NCBI GenBank assembly: GCA_025084515.1
Contig: JAJAGP010003239.1
Location: forward strand, 1-64,000
Origin: Ancistrus triradiatus
Lineage: Eukaryota; Chordata; Actinopteri; Siluriformes; Loricariidae
Direction of reading: 5' to 3'
DNA: 64,000 nt
In this document: positions 44,480-56,399 of the stretch, one piece after another
Layout: the number at the start of each line of letters is the position of its first letter
Numbering within the stretch: the stretch's first letter is position 1
Notes under the pieces: generated by a model
Seen by the model: only the letters and a program-made list of their open reading frames with translations
What the model was told of the DNA's origin: nothing
The model's database searches: none
Translations under genes and position numbers: made by a program

Positions 44480-44765
44480 CACCACTTCGGGCTTTATGAC
44501 AGCAACAGTTTTTGTAGCCGTCTCCAGATCGGGTCTTGGTCGCAACACAAATCAGTCTCTGAGCTCTTACAGGCAGTTGTTTTATCATTGTGGTTTTGCT
44601 TTTGCCTCTGATCTAGGTGGGGGTTAGCAATGACCTTATGTAGACAGGGTGTACCTTACAGGTCATGTCCAATTAAACTGAATTTACCACAGGAGGACTC
44701 CAAAGCAGGTGTAGAAACATCTTAACGAGGTTCAAAATCATAAACATCATTTTAATATTGGTAAG
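44480..44765 (-). mobile_element. 5' part of a salmonid-type Tc1-like transposon, antisense
   Basis: Plus-strand 'aatgaccttatgtagacagg', 'gtcatgtccaattaaactga' and 'tttaccacaggaggactcc' are the leader of a very common fish Tc1-like family. The minus frame starting at 44588 reads MIKQLPVRAQRLICVATKTR and SGDGYKN, corresponding to the start of its transposase HTH. The remainder of the transposase is not found to the left. Confidence 0.75.
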
Positions 44766-45989
44766 GTCCTTGCTTCTAACTTGCTATTTGTTCTCTATGC
44801 ACCTCATTTACCCTTCGATGCTTGATGATTCACGTTGCTAAATAGAGGCCATGTGGTTTGGCCCAGGTGCCATCTGAAAAGTATCAATGAATCCTAAATT
44901 CTCTCTCGTCTCTCTCTCTCTCTCTCTACCTCTCCTCCCTGGCTTGTCTTCGCTTTACTTCTGATTTTACCAGGCTTTGAAATTCAGGACTCAAAGTGAA
45001 ACTTGTGGAAACCAGTGGGAATCGTGCCATCTCTGCATCACCAGCAGATCTGTGGCTACAGGCCCTGAGATGAAGCTCAAGCATGTCCAGGGTACTGTTC
45101 CTGCCGGAGTCAGAGATGATAAATATCTCATTTCCCGTGAAAACAAATAGTTCCGTGGCGTTTTCGCAATGGATTGAGGTGTGTGGCCAGCGGCGGCGTG
45201 GTTGGGAAGCGTGTGATGGTGTCAGCTGACAGAGGACTGAGGAGGAGGGGGACTGTGGAGAACACAGAGAGCATCTTTTGTTTCATGTCAGAGAGAAAAC
45301 AGGAGAGATGACAAGGCCAAGATCTTGAGGGGGAAAAAGCAGATTCATGTGCCACCGTCCCAAATCTGTAAGAGCTACATTGTGACGAAACATGCATTTG
45401 GAACACGAGAAGCGCTTGCCACAAACAGAAAATCAAAAGACTGTGAACACCGTCAGGAGGATCGAGCTAACTGTATAAAAACTGACCAAATCTTCTTACA
45501 GTGTTGCCACAGTGTTCTTACTGCTATTGGGAAGCCAGCAAATAGGGACTCAAGAATAGTCATAGGTAGGGACCGTGTAGGCTGAAGAAGGCAGGACAGA
45601 TGAAAAGCCCCATACACCAACAAATGCAGTTTCATTTGGACGACAGCAATTTAATTCGAGCTCGTCTTAGTGATGGTATATTCCAAATACGATTTGTCGA
45701 GAATGAGAATGCAAAGTTATTTTATCACCTCTTCCGTGACAAAAACTCACAGTCCTGTATTTTCATTCTGCCTCCAACTGCAGCCTTTTCAAATTGAACA
45801 AGGGACTAAGTGAAAAAATGGTGTTTATATTCATGTCCTTTGCCCTCTGTTGTTCCCTCTCCTCCAATGAAAACCACACAGAGCCATTGTACTCGTTCAT
45901 TAAATCTTTAAGGTTCTAGACATGTTATAAAAATAAGTACTATTGTTCGTAAGCAATAATAAATAAGATTGAGTAAAACTTTAAATGAT
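44766..45989. other. Repeat-poor intergenic sequence; no gene seen
   Basis: A (TC)n tract lies at about 44903-44928. 45440-45790 is a repeat-free block ('tttggacgacagcaatttaa', 'attttcattctgcctccaac') that could be conserved. Frames at 45128-45585 lack domains. Confidence 0.45.
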
Positions 45990-47400
45990 GTGTTGCCCAC
46001 TTCCTGATTTCCTATTTTCTGGATGTTTGTCCACTTAAGTGTTCGGAACATCAAACCCATTTAAATATTAGTCAAAGACAACCACAAGGTAATCACAAAA
46101 ATGCAGTTTTTAAATGAAGGTGTGATGATTAAGGAAGGAGAAAAAAAAACCCAAAACCTACATGCCCTGTGTGAAAAAAACGATTCCCCCTAAACCTATA
46201 AACTGGTTGGGCCCACCATTAGCAGCAACAACTGCGACCAAGGGTTTGTGTAAATAGCAATGAGTCTTTTTACAGCGTTGTGGAGAAATATGGCTGTCAT
46301 CTTTGCAGAATTGTTGAATTCAGCCACCATTTGGAGGGGCTTTTCCAAGCCATGAACGGCCTTTTTAGGTCATGCCACAGCATCTCAATCGGATTCAGGT
46401 CAGGACTTTGATAGGCCACTCCAAAGTCTTCATTTGTTTTTCTTCCAGCCATTCAGAGCTGGACTTGCTGGTGTGTTTTGGATCAGTGTCCTGCTGCAGA
46501 ACCCAAGTTTTGTTTCAGGTTTGAGGTCCCAACAGATGGCCCGGGACATTGTCTTCAGGAAGTTTTTGGTAGACAGCAGAATTCATAGTTCCATTTATCA
46601 CAGCAATCTTCCAGGTCCTGAAGCAACCTTTCAAAGGAGTTCACTTTTGTCTCGTCAGTCCACAGAATGTTTTCACAAAGTCTTGGGATAATCATCAGGA
46701 GGTGTTATGAGATGAGCTTAAATGTTCTTTTTGCTCAGCAGTGTTTTCGTCTCTAGAACTCTGAAATGCAGGCCATTTTGCCCAGTCTCTTTCTTATGGT
46801 GAAGGCATGATGGAACACTGACCTAAATGAGGCAAGTGAGGCCTAACAGTTCTTGGATGTTGTCTGTGGGTCTTTTTTTGTGACCTCTTGGGGGAGTCGT
46901 GCTGTGTCTTGGGTAATTTTGCTCGGTCGGCCATCCTGGGAAGGTTTCACACCTGTTCCATGTACGTGAACCATTTGTGGATAATGGCTCTCACTGTGGT
47001 TCGCTGGAGTCCCAAAGCTTTAGAAAGGCTTGATAACCCTTGCCAGATGATAGATCCTCAATACTTATTTCTCAGTTGTGTGTACCTGAATTTCTTTGGA
47101 TCTCGGCATGATGTGTAGTTTTAAAGATCTTTTGATGTACTTCACTATGCAGGCAGGTACCTTTTAAGTGATGTCCTGATTAAAAAACAGGTGTGTAATA
47201 ATCAGGCCTGGGTGTGGCTAGGTTTGTTTTTTCTCCCTTAATAATAAATACCTTCATTTAAAAACTGCATTTTTGTGTTTACTTGTGTCGCCTTTGACTA
47301 ATTTTAAATTGGTTTGATGTTTCGAAACCACGTGTGTGACAACATGCAAAAAAACTAGGAAAGGAAATCAGGAAGGGAGGCAAACATTTTTCACGCACAG
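45990..47400 (-). mobile_element. Full-span Tc1-like transposon with ~150 bp terminal inverted repeats, reverse orientation
   Basis: Left 'cacttcctgatttcctattt', 'catttaaatattagtcaaag' and 'atgcagtttttaaatgaagg' are mirrored at the right by 'ccttcatttaaaaactgcat', 'ctttgactaattttaaattg' and 'ggaaatcaggaagggaggca'. These inverted repeats are about 150 bp each. Total length is about 1.4 kb. Terminal bases have decayed, so exact ends and TA sites are uncertain. Confidence 0.9.
46195..47109 (-). pseudogene. Tc1-like transposase pseudogene
   Basis: The minus strand starts at the ATG complementary to 47107-47109 and reads MPRSKEIQVHTTEK, then a stop, then the HTH region further on ('SLSKALGLQRTTVRAIIHKW' at about 46960-47030, in another frame), then the linker with RPSKI near 46925. 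The third catalytic motif region around 46390-46420 is recognisable ('YQSPDLNPIEMLWHDLK'), with the Glu present. The first and second catalytic blocks are damaged by indels. The span of about 915 bp is shorter than an intact gene (about 1,020 bp), implying internal deletions. Confidence 0.8.
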
Positions 47401-48660
47401 GACAAATACTATGTCTTGTGTGTGTATATTATATATCGCGAAATATCGCATCTCGTCCGGCTTGTATAAGTTCTGCGGTGTTGTGAAAATAATAGCATCG
47501 GATTTCCACACTGCACGTCACTTGCCAGTTGCGTTCAGAGACCCAGTAGATTGCTTTTTCTACTATAATGTACCCTCTGTGCGATTATGAATGACTACAC
47601 GAGGAGGGTGATCCTTGCAGCTATTAGCCTCCTGTTGTGTAGCATAAGCACCAGTGATTACAGATTTCAAAGCATTGATACTGTAGGATCGAGTAAACCA
47701 CTTAAACCAACCTCTTATTTCTACTTGATGAAGCAGTAGCATGAAAGCAGAGGAACGCGTCAAATTGGGCCTTCTAACTTGGGTTCCACTTCCTTAAGAA
47801 ATCAAAGCAGGGTGGCAAGCAAAATGTCAATGTGTTGATCCTAACCTTCCTCATTTACTGCGTCCCATTTACCAGAGGTGCGGGTGTGTGTGTGTGTGTG
47901 AGGTGTGTGACCTCCTAAACCTGTCAGTTAATGAGCTGCACTCACGCTCCTGAGTCTGGGTCTTATCACAGGGACTGAGATAAGAGATCCCTGTAGTCTG
48001 CTACATAAGCATTAATTATTACAAGGCTTCTTTTATCCTCTCTATCTGACTGATATTCTTCACCAGTGCCGAGGCAAAACCTGGCAATTACAATCTCCTC
48101 CTTTCGCTCCTCGAGAATTTCCTTGCTAATTCTCCCCAAACCGACGGGACCCCTGCCATTTCGCCTTTGAAGTCCTAAGCATTTCAGAATCGGCTCACAA
48201 CGGTGAAGTGGAATTATGCAAACAGAGAGAATGAGAACGAGCCTAGCTCCGTTTACTATATACACCTAGAGATTGTTCAAATGTACTGAGTGCAATTAAG
48301 ACTCTTAATGAACTCTTACCTTTAATATTTGACATGACAAAACATCTTCCTATTATGTAATATCTGCAGCATATACTTTCTCTGCAGACTGCAGAGTCCA
48401 CTTTCTCTCTTCATGTCCAGCCACTGCTTCTTCAGCCTGCTGCATAGTCCCACATCTTCTGTCATTGCCATGACCCCCATCACTTTCCGCACATCATGTT
48501 CATGACGTCGTCGAGGCCCAAGCTTCAGTGCAGCATCTGCATTTCCAAAAAGTCTCACAGTCAATGCCAGATTGATTTCTAGAGCTTTTTTGCAATGGAC
48601 AATTCTCTCAAAGTATCTTTGAACTACAATTTTCTATTATCTTCTATTATCCTACCAAAA
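47401..48660. other. Repeat-poor intergenic sequence; no gene seen
   Basis: Contains a short GT run (47884-47901). 47930-48320 is a repeat-free block ('cattaattattacaaggctt', 'ctggcaattacaatctcctc', 'gaattatgcaaacagag') and a conserved-element candidate. Minus frames at 47966-48265 and 48322-48564 have no domain. Confidence 0.45.
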
Positions 48661-48800
48661 AGCCTAAATTGAGTGAGCCTAGGGTGATGGAGGCAAGGAA
48701 AAACTCCCAAGGCAAAAACCTTGTGAGGACCAAGATGCAAAAAGGAAACCCACCTTCCTTGGGCAGCATAGATGGCATACGTAAGAATTAAACTAGATTA
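48661..48800 (+). repeat. Fish dispersed repeat, copy 6, partial
   Basis: 'aattgagtgagcctagggtg', 'gaggcaaggaaaaactccca', 'ccttgtgaggaccaagatgc' and 'ccttgggcagc'. The 5' part is missing. Confidence 0.75.
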
Positions 48801-49790
48801 TCTAATTAATAAGATTATAGTGATAAGATTATAGTGAGTAATCTAATTAACAAGATCCTGCTTTCTGTCACATCGACAGACAACAATTTTGTAGATCTTC
48901 GCCTTGAGGTAGTCGGCCATCTTGCGATCAGAGGATGGCCTTGACTCGCACTGACTCATGCTCGAGCATCAGGGAGGGAGTCAAGGTATTTGAAATCGAT
49001 TAACTTTGAGGTCTTGTCCATATGATGCCAAGCTTTTGTGTGCTGCCTTTCATGTATTCCATTTTCTTGATGTTGAGGCGGAGTCTGTCGTCTTGGAGAT
49101 GATCCTTCCATCATTGTGAATATACTATAGAGATATTATCTATTAAATCTGTAGTCCAGCTCACTCTGAGTTGAATATACTTGGCACCAGTTTTCAGGCT
49201 CTGGACTGCACAAAACCCACTGCTTGTTTGGCATGAAAAGTGGTGTACCATTCTGAACATGCACCTTTATGCTCTATATTTGAGTAATGCACAAAAAAAT
49301 TGCGACTGACTACAGCAGTTAAGTCACTAACGTGTGGACAATTAGACTGAAGCAGACTGAAGCAGATTTGCGTACGTGCCAAAGCAAGAATGGTTGCCGG
49401 TTCATACAACTTAAGCTAAGCTGCCTTAAGTGAAGTTCTATAAATCATGATCACTGCTTGTCCTGGTCTGGGTCAGTGCACTGCTTGGGGAGGAGGAAGT
49501 AACTGGTGGCAGTGCCATTAGTCTTTGCCCTGGCAACTGTTTGTAAAACAGAATTGAAAACGCAGAGTTTTATTCAGCAGATTAAACTTTGAGAGCGAAT
49601 AGAACAGTGCTTGTTGTTGTTCAGAAATATATGTCCACAGTGACTGACAGCAGGCTTTCTGTATTCTTAAATAATGTGAAACATTATAAAATGTGTTTTA
49701 CTTCTAGTAGTGTCTAGACGTTCACCGAGACAAGATAGGAAAAAAATCCAACAGCACAAGTTAAGAAACTCAATTTTAATGAATGTTATA
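48801..49790. other. Intergenic sequence; nothing recognised
   Basis: No repeat, RNA or coding signature. Minus frame 49194-49409 has no domain. Confidence 0.5.
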
Positions 49791-50755
49791 TCACAGTTCC
49801 GACTCCGCAATCTGATTGGCTGAGAGATGATTTTTCCATGACTTTACTGACGATGACGCACTACAAGTGTTACTCCGCGGCACACACGTAACCTAGCAAC
49901 GACACCCGCTCTCAAAATCAGCCAAGTTATAATGAGTAAAACACTGCTGACATGAAAGCTGTAATTAGTTATAAAATCTACTGGTTTTGAAAACAATTAC
50001 ATTTGGAAGATGAAGCTATTAATGACCAACCTGAGATAAGGGTTTATCACCTTTAAGATTTGGAAGCTGGAAAAGCGAAACTAAGTCACTACTTTAAATC
50101 AAACATCCCGGCTCTTTATGGATTCACTACTCTGAAGAGCAACAAGACTGAAGATCAGGTTTAGTCCCATCAACAAAAATGAATCAGCTTCATCCCTCAC
50201 AAAGACGTCATTTGCTGGAGTTAAACTCGGCTCTTTCATTAAACACCATCCGCGGCTGATCGGAGCTTTGTTCCTCTGACAGGTTTGTTATCTGTAAGTC
50301 CAGCTCTAACCCAGAGAAGCTGCTGATGCTCTGTAGCTCTGCCCTTACATTTCTGACTGATCAGATTCACATTAAGAGCTTCATCATACTAATTTATAAT
50401 CGCTAATCAAACGGGATCCTAGACTTTGGTTAGAACACTGGGATCTCACTCTGATCTGCTTCAGTCAGTAGAATAGTGGATCTTAGCAACAGCCTGCCTT
50501 ATAAACCCCACCCACTTTATTTGCTGAATGTAAATAAACTTTTTTTCATAAACTAAAACTTACCGATCGATACGTGTTTATCATCTGTATAATGAAATTA
50601 TTGGTCATTCTGTTCCTCGACTTTAATGACTGAACGGTTTAGCTGTGGGGTAACGATAGAATGGAGCTATTTTACCTCAGGAAGGCTGATAAACAAACCA
50701 TTTTTCTGTCCTCTATCTTAAAATCGAACAATAAATGGCGATAATGGAACTGTGG
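49791..50755. mobile_element. Possible non-autonomous DNA transposon, about 0.97 kb
   Basis: The left edge 'cacagttccgactccgcaat' followed by 'ctgattggctgagag', and the right edge 'gcgataatggaactgtggc', share the inverted decamer ccacagttcc (one base off at the left). Texture is unlike the neighbours, with several 'gctgatcggagctttg'-type GC-moderate blocks. No transposase and no clear target duplication was found. Could equally be single-copy sequence. Confidence 0.3.
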
Positions 50756-52198
50756 CATAATCGCAATAACACACTCGAGGTCTTGCTTTAAAGGTCTGCG
50801 GCCTGGTACCTATGACCGGATCACACCCGTACCAATATCTCACGTTAAAGTGCTCCCTCTCGTGTGTCATTGCCTAATTGTAGAGTTTTGAATTGTGTAC
50901 AATAGATGGATTTATTGATCCCAAGCAAACGTTCAGAAGTCTTTTGCTTCTAATATGGGGTCTGGTTATTCTGATTAACTTCAGTTAGAAGGAAACAAAG
51001 AAAAAGAAAGTGTTATTGCTTAACATATTTTTGATATCTTATCGAGGGCTGGTGAGGGAAGCTGGCCTTTATACTTTGGAGTTGCTGTGCTTGTAGTGGG
51101 CTGGTCTAGAAAAAAAGTCCAGCCCTGCCTGGATGGGATGCCAATCTATCAAAGAGGGATTGCTGTTACAGATTAGCTGTTGCTGACCCGAGAGACACAG
51201 ACAATCGTGCCTGTGTGCGATGCCCGGGCGATTTGGACAGGGGTCACTTGTGCCACCCGAGCACTGATAAGAAGACTTCACACCGACTTATGTTTAAAAA
51301 TTGCTTGATAAAGGCAGATCTCTGAATTCAAACACTTTTTTTTTGTTCAACTAAAATAGATACTAAATAAATGATACAAATGAATTATTTGCCACATTCA
51401 CCCACATTCGAGTCCCAGCAGTGCCTTCCAGTTAGGTTGGCCGTTTCTCAGATATGTGATTGCCCATGTCTGAGGGAGGTCGGGCCAGATTGGGGATCTT
51501 TGTCTGGTACTGCAAGAGTGATCTCTGGCTGCTCCCAGTGAGTACCGGGATAGACTCTGGATCTGAGGCGACCCTGTCCAGGACAAATGGATAAAAGTGG
51601 AAAAAAGTGCTTTGTGCTTTGATAATCGTAAAATAGGCTTTCATTTTTGATTCAGTTTCAGCTTATGTGGGAACACAGTCTCACCGCAGTCCAAAGCCGG
51701 AGTGCACCGAACACCAAATTAACTGCAGGCACAGCTTGTTAAAGAACGTCTCTCAACATCTGGATCTCTGATATTGGGTGCAATTCCCCGATTCAAACAC
51801 ACACTGACCTTCTAGTCACAGCTTTTATAAAGTGTAAGGGCAGACAACGAGCGAGTGATGCAACACACACACGTCTGTGTCCACCTTATGATTGGAACAG
51901 ATGCCAGGGCAGATGTGACCTCTATCGCAACATCGTCTTAGCTTTTATTGTACTGGGTAAGCAAAATTTCTTAACGTTTTAGCCTTTGTGTGTGTCAGTC
52001 GCTCTCTCGCTCGCTCACTCCCTCGCTCGCTTTCGATATGCTTGAGGCAATTACAGCAATGTTGCATTTGTCAATCACATTAATTCGTGCATGGTTTCCT
52101 GAAATAATTATCAGGTGAGTGGCATCTTGTTGCCTGGAGTACCAGCCTGGCAAAGGCAAGCCCCAGAGTATTAATTACTGCGTACAGAAATTTGCGGG

Positions 52199-52228
52199 GA
52201 AAAAAAAAAAAAAAAACACACACACACA
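52199..52228. repeat. Poly(A) and (CA)n tract
   Basis: About 18 A residues followed by 'cacacacacacaac'. Confidence 0.9.
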
Positions 52229-52675
52229 ACCCTTTTAATGGTACAACTGACGCAACATGATTGTTTTGATTTTTTTTTTTCTCCTAACATGACAATCATT
52301 GGCGTCCCTGTGGTCATCAGCATAGATTAGCTGCGATCGTCAGGGGAGGCCATTACCAAGCTGTGTACCATTTGATAAAACGAACACCAGTCTTTCTGTT
52401 TGTTGATTTAAAAGAAAAAAAAACTATGGAAAGCATGGGAGGGGGAAGAAAGAGAGCGTGCACACCCCGAAGTCAACATGTCTAATAAAAATGGTCTGGT
52501 GCCAGAGCTGTACAAGTGCGCTTGTGTTCAGAGGGCTGCACTGGCGATGAACACCTCGACAAGAAATGCTTTCAAGAAAGGCACCTTCAAATAGCGGGCA
52601 TAAAAGATGCAGTTATTCTAAAGGGCATTTTTGTTTCTGCAGGGAGCAGTGTGTGTAGGTGCAGTGCAAGTCTGA

Positions 52676-52698
52676 GAGAGAGAGAGAGAGAGAGAGAG
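52676..52698. repeat. (GA)n microsatellite
   Basis: Short uninterrupted GA run. Open frames starting here are repeat artefacts. Confidence 0.9.
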
Positions 52699-53264
52699 AA
52701 AGCATGGATGAAGGTGCAAGTGACATTGTTACTGAACCAGCTGAGCCAATACACTTATTTTATTTTTACTGTCACACTGCATTGCCCCAGATTGTCAAGC
52801 TTATAGCTCTACCAGCACACCTTGTTCTCATCCCACAGCTTGTTTTTTTCTTTGACTTTTTTTCTCTCTATTATTACTGTACCAATTATATAACATAATC
52901 CCAGCCTCTAATAAATACGTTGCCATAAAAAGGAGATTTCTTCAAATGAGACTCCAAGATTACATTCTAGTTATAACATATTAAATAAGGAGGTATTTTG
53001 CTGTAATATGATCCCTATTTCTAAAAAGAGGTTTAGAAATATTTATATTCAAACACGTTGAGGGGAATAAGAAGGTGGTGCAGCCCTCTAATACACTAAG
53101 CAGTGCATTTTTGTGGAATTCATTTTAACATTGCAATTCGTACAACGTGTTATTCAGCAAAACTAATCAACTTTACAGTAGAATTATTATGTGACATGCA
53201 TTATGTATCTTAATCATGCCTCACTCATTTGCCCCCTCCCCAACAATAGGTCCATGCCACCCAC

Positions 53265-53508
53265 TTTGAGAACCACCGCTCTAACCCATCACCTCAGAAT
53301 CCTGGGTTCAAGTTGGTGGTTCCTTAAAGCCAGGTCAGATATCCTGAGATGTGCCCAGTTGAGGGATCAAACCTGGTACTCCAAGAGCAACCCCATCCAG
53401 TTCCTGCAATGGACTGGTGCACCACCCAGGGAACGTGTTACGCCTGCACATTGTGTTCTCTGGGTATACACACCAGAGCCCCAGCAACCCTGACCAGACA
53501 AGGGTTAA
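53265..53508 (+). repeat. Diverged SINE-like repeat
   Basis: 'aacccatcacctcagaatcc', B-box-like 'gggttcaagttgg', 'gggatcaaacctggtactcc', 'acattgtgttctctgggtat' and 'ccagcaaccctgaccag'. It shares the last blocks with 15958-16185 and 54490-54825. Confidence 0.5.
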
Positions 53509-53532
53509 AACTTGCAACAAACATGAAGCATA

Positions 53533-53958
53533 CAGAACTGTGCAAATGTCTACCATTTGATTAGATGTACCATTGTTTTAGCAATAGTATAATGACCATA
53601 TAGAATGATTTCTGATTTCTGTCTCTTTATTAGAATACATCCAGAAAAAGCGCTAAATGATTGATATATACAGTATGTAGTGTGACCTACACTTACACTT
53701 GAGCAGTAGCAGCATCTGGCAGCTTCACTGGGAGTTGACCCTTCTACAGTCCAAAGAAGCTTGATCAGGAATGGTCTTTTTTGGAAGAGTAGCAGCCAAG
53801 AAACCACTTTTTCAGAAAGACTAAGAGATGCTAAAACTCACAAAGATGAATGAAGATGAATGAAGATCAGAACAAGAGTATTATGGAGTGACGAATCCAA
53901 GTTTGAATTTTTTGGACCTAATGCCTGACATGGTGGCCTAAGACTTTGCACAGTACTG
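53533..53958 (+). mobile_element. Short Tc1-like derivative with both ends
   Basis: Begins 'cagaactgtgcaaatgtct' and ends 'taagactttgcacagtactg'. Both ends abut TA (53531-53532 and 53959-53960). At 426 bp it is an internally deleted copy. The related fragment at 62361 has the same left end. Confidence 0.85.
53720..53935 (+). pseudogene. Internal remnant of a Tc1-like transposase
   Basis: Readable in the plus sense: a block like 'LGVDPSTVQRSLIRNGL' (second HTH, 53728-53780), 'SSQETTF' and 'LRDAKTHKDE', then after an indel the first catalytic block RVLWSDESKFEFFGPNA at 53877-53930. The sequence then jumps to the right terminal repeat, so the second Asp and the Glu are absent. The catalytic Asp and neighbouring residues are intact, unusual for the decayed copies here. 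Confidence 0.75.
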
Positions 53959-53960
53959 TA

Positions 53961-54489
53961 TAACAAAGCAGGTAAACAACAAATGTTTAAAAGCCTATTT
54001 CCACAATATCACAGAGAGACTGTGTGGCTTAACCAGTACAGTACCAGGCTCATGCTGTAAAACAATCTATAGAGTGGCAGCATGGCAGCACAATGGTTCA
54101 ATCTTTCGCATTGTAGCTCTTGGGTTCAATGCCTGGTCTGGTCACTCCGTGTGAGTTTGCATGTTCTCTTTCTGTCTGAAATGGTTTCCTCCCACATTTC
54201 AATACCATACGTTAGATCAGCTGGTGTCTAAAGTGTCCCAGTGTGAGTGAGTGTGCCCGTGTACCATGCACCAAACTTTAGAACCCAAGACACTGTTGAT
54301 ATGTGTACTTGACAGGATTGGTGCTTTTATTAAAGTAGCAGGTTCTTCTTGTTTTGAATGTAACTGAGAAAGGAAGGAAGAAGAAATTCAATCTGAAACC
54401 ATAATGTGGAAGATATCTAATTATAAGACTAGAATGCAGGTCATAAAGTTTGTATTGTCCACATTTTTTTCTTCCTTGTTTTGCATCTG
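53961..54489. other. Spacer with a worn SINE/LINE-tail copy
   Basis: 54075-54265 reads 'tggcagcatggcagcacaat', 'gggttcaatgcctggtctgg', 'gtgagtttgcatgttctct' and 'tggtttcctcccacatttc', a diverged copy of the family at 54490-54825 in the same orientation. The rest is unremarkable. Confidence 0.6.
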
Positions 54490-54825
54490 GGGTGGCACGG
54501 TGGCTTGATGGGTAGCACAGTGGTCTTACAGAGAGAAGGTTCTGGCTCGATCTCCGGTGGAGTGGTCTGGATCCTTTCTGTGTGGAGTCTGCATGTGTCC
54601 ATGTGGGTTTACTCCAGGTGCTCTGGTTTCCTCCCACAGTCCAAAGACATGCTTTAGGTTAATTGATTACGCTAAATTGGCCCAAGCATGTGCAGGTGTG
54701 TGCTGTGATGGATTGGCACCTTATCTAGGGTTGTTCCTGCCTTGCACCTCGTGCCTACAAGCTGGGCACTGGCTCTCCAGCAACCCTGACCAGGATTAGT
54801 GAATGAATGAACGAATGAATGAATG
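54490..54825 (+). repeat. SINE/LINE-tail type fish repeat, best copy, with (GAAT)n tail
   Basis: Head 'ggtggcacggtggcttgatg', then 'ggagtctgcatgtgtccatg', 'ggtttcctcccacagtccaa', 'agacatgctttaggttaatt', 'gatggattggcaccttatc', 'caaccctgaccaggatta' and the tail (gaat)n. This order is that of a widely dispersed teleost retroposon whose 3' end is shared with a LINE. It gives the reference for the other copies here (9.1, 15.7, 29.1, 54.1 kb). Confidence 0.85.
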
Positions 54826-56399
54826 TTTTCCCTCTGCCAGCATCCATTACTGCCACTAATTATCACTATCAGTCCTGCCATACATACAGTATGGATTAAT
54901 CTGTCAGGAAGGAATCGGATGTCAATTTTTATCTTCTGATCCCATCTAATAGCCAGTACAGGAGGTCCCAAGAGGAGACTTATGGCAGTGTTTATGCTGG
55001 ATGACTTGCTGTAGGTCTCATTGCTTCAGTTGTACATCAAGGCGTTCTATTCTATGTAATATATCAGCTTCTGAGCTCAGCCTTCTTTATCTTATGGCTA
55101 AATTTATTAACCAGGTTAACAGCAGCCCTTGGAATCCAAAGTCTTCCATCTGAAAAGTGAGTGTGTTTAAACCAAATGCTTTCTATGTTTATTTAAAACT
55201 CACAAAGCATCCTTCAGTGGCTTTAAAGAAGAAACAAATCAAGGGGAAGAGAAAGGGGGAGGATGAACTGAAAGAAAGAAAAGAAGAGAAAACAAGCCGA
55301 GCTCATTATCATTGGTGCGGCAGTGAATGCTTCTTCTCTCTGCTCTGTCCACAGAGCTGAATTTCAGCGTCAGATGAGCCGGGCCTGCTGGGACTTCAGC
55401 TGCCACTTTAATTAGTGTTCAGTAATTTCAATAATGAGTGACAATCCATTGGGGTTTTTAGGTTGGTCTTCTCGTCAGAAGCGAATCAATAATCTGCTGT
55501 TTTTCTCCCCCTTCTTTTTTTCTTCTTCTTTTATTTATTTATTTTTTTCCAAGACCACAAAGTGGCACGTAAGTTCCATCAGAAGAAGAGGCAGTAAATG
55601 AGACGAGGCAGCCAGTGCTGGAGAAATGTAGCAAACAATGGGTGCTAATAGTGGAGGCGAGCCTCGTTCATTCCACCCCTCCTGCACTTTTGTTCTGATG
55701 TTATTAGTTTAAAAAGCAGGTCTTTCCCAGCAAGGCCGAAGCTGCGCCGTGAAAGCGATTTGGCCCGGCTGGAGAGAGTCTGATTTGAGTAAAAGAGTTG
55801 AGGTGAGCGGATTACCGCTGCTAATCCCCAGGTCCGCACCTCAAAGCGGAGTGGAACTATTGCTGCTAATTGCTGCTTTACAGCATCGTTGTTGGGCCAG
55901 CTTGATAATGGAACGTCCCTAATTGATAATGGGATTTTCTGGAGTCAAAATATTGCCCATTAGAACAGATCATGGGGAAATGAACTCAATATGTTAATTA
56001 TGAAATAAGTAAACAACATGCAGCAATACTTTTCATTGGGACTGACAAAGAATTGCGTAGAATGAAAATACAGAACTTTATTAATATGCACCATTTAATG
56101 GCCACATTACGTTCTGCGAAATCCCTGTGAAAACACTACGTAAGTGTCAGAGATACCTCTGAAAATATGAGTGGAACACTACCATCTACACAGCATCGGA
56201 AGCCTAAACATAACACTCCCAACAAAAATAAATGTACCTCACTGGCTGCACACGAACAAGCACAATGCAGTGTCACCTTTTGAACAATGTAGTAGGTAAA
56301 GGTAGTAGGTCAATCCAACAAGTAGGCAGTCACAGCAGGAAAATGACCGGTGCTCAGCACTTCGAGGTATATGTAGGTGAAGCTACCGTAGGTAAATTG
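54826..56399. other. Repeat-poor intergenic sequence; no gene seen
   Basis: A purine-rich run lies at about 55215-55300 and a T-rich tract at 55500-55550. 55600-56060 is a candidate conserved element (separate entry). Confidence 0.45.
55600..56060. other. Candidate conserved non-coding element
   Basis: Repeat-free. Contains 'gctgctaattgctgctttac', 'gtccctaattgataatggga', 'aatattgcccattagaaca' and 'tatgttaattatgaaataag'. Repeated TAATTG/ATTA cores with an even GC background suggest a homeodomain-bound enhancer. Inference. Confidence 0.35.

Larger units (their letters stand above)
50756..53264. other. Intergenic sequence; no gene seen
   Basis: 51395-51600 resembles a worn SINE/LINE-tail repeat ('gaccctgtccaggacaaatg'). 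51110-51290 has another SINE-like body in the minus sense. 52040-52400 is a repeat-free block with 'gcaattacagcaatgttgca' and 'gcatagattagctgcgatcg', a conserved-element candidate, split by an A/CA tract. A (GA)n tract lies at 52676-52698. No coding evidence. Confidence 0.45.

Noticed and set aside
44901..44930. Polypyrimidine tract as a splice acceptor
   Set aside because: It is a (TC)n microsatellite with no following AG-exon that keeps an open frame.
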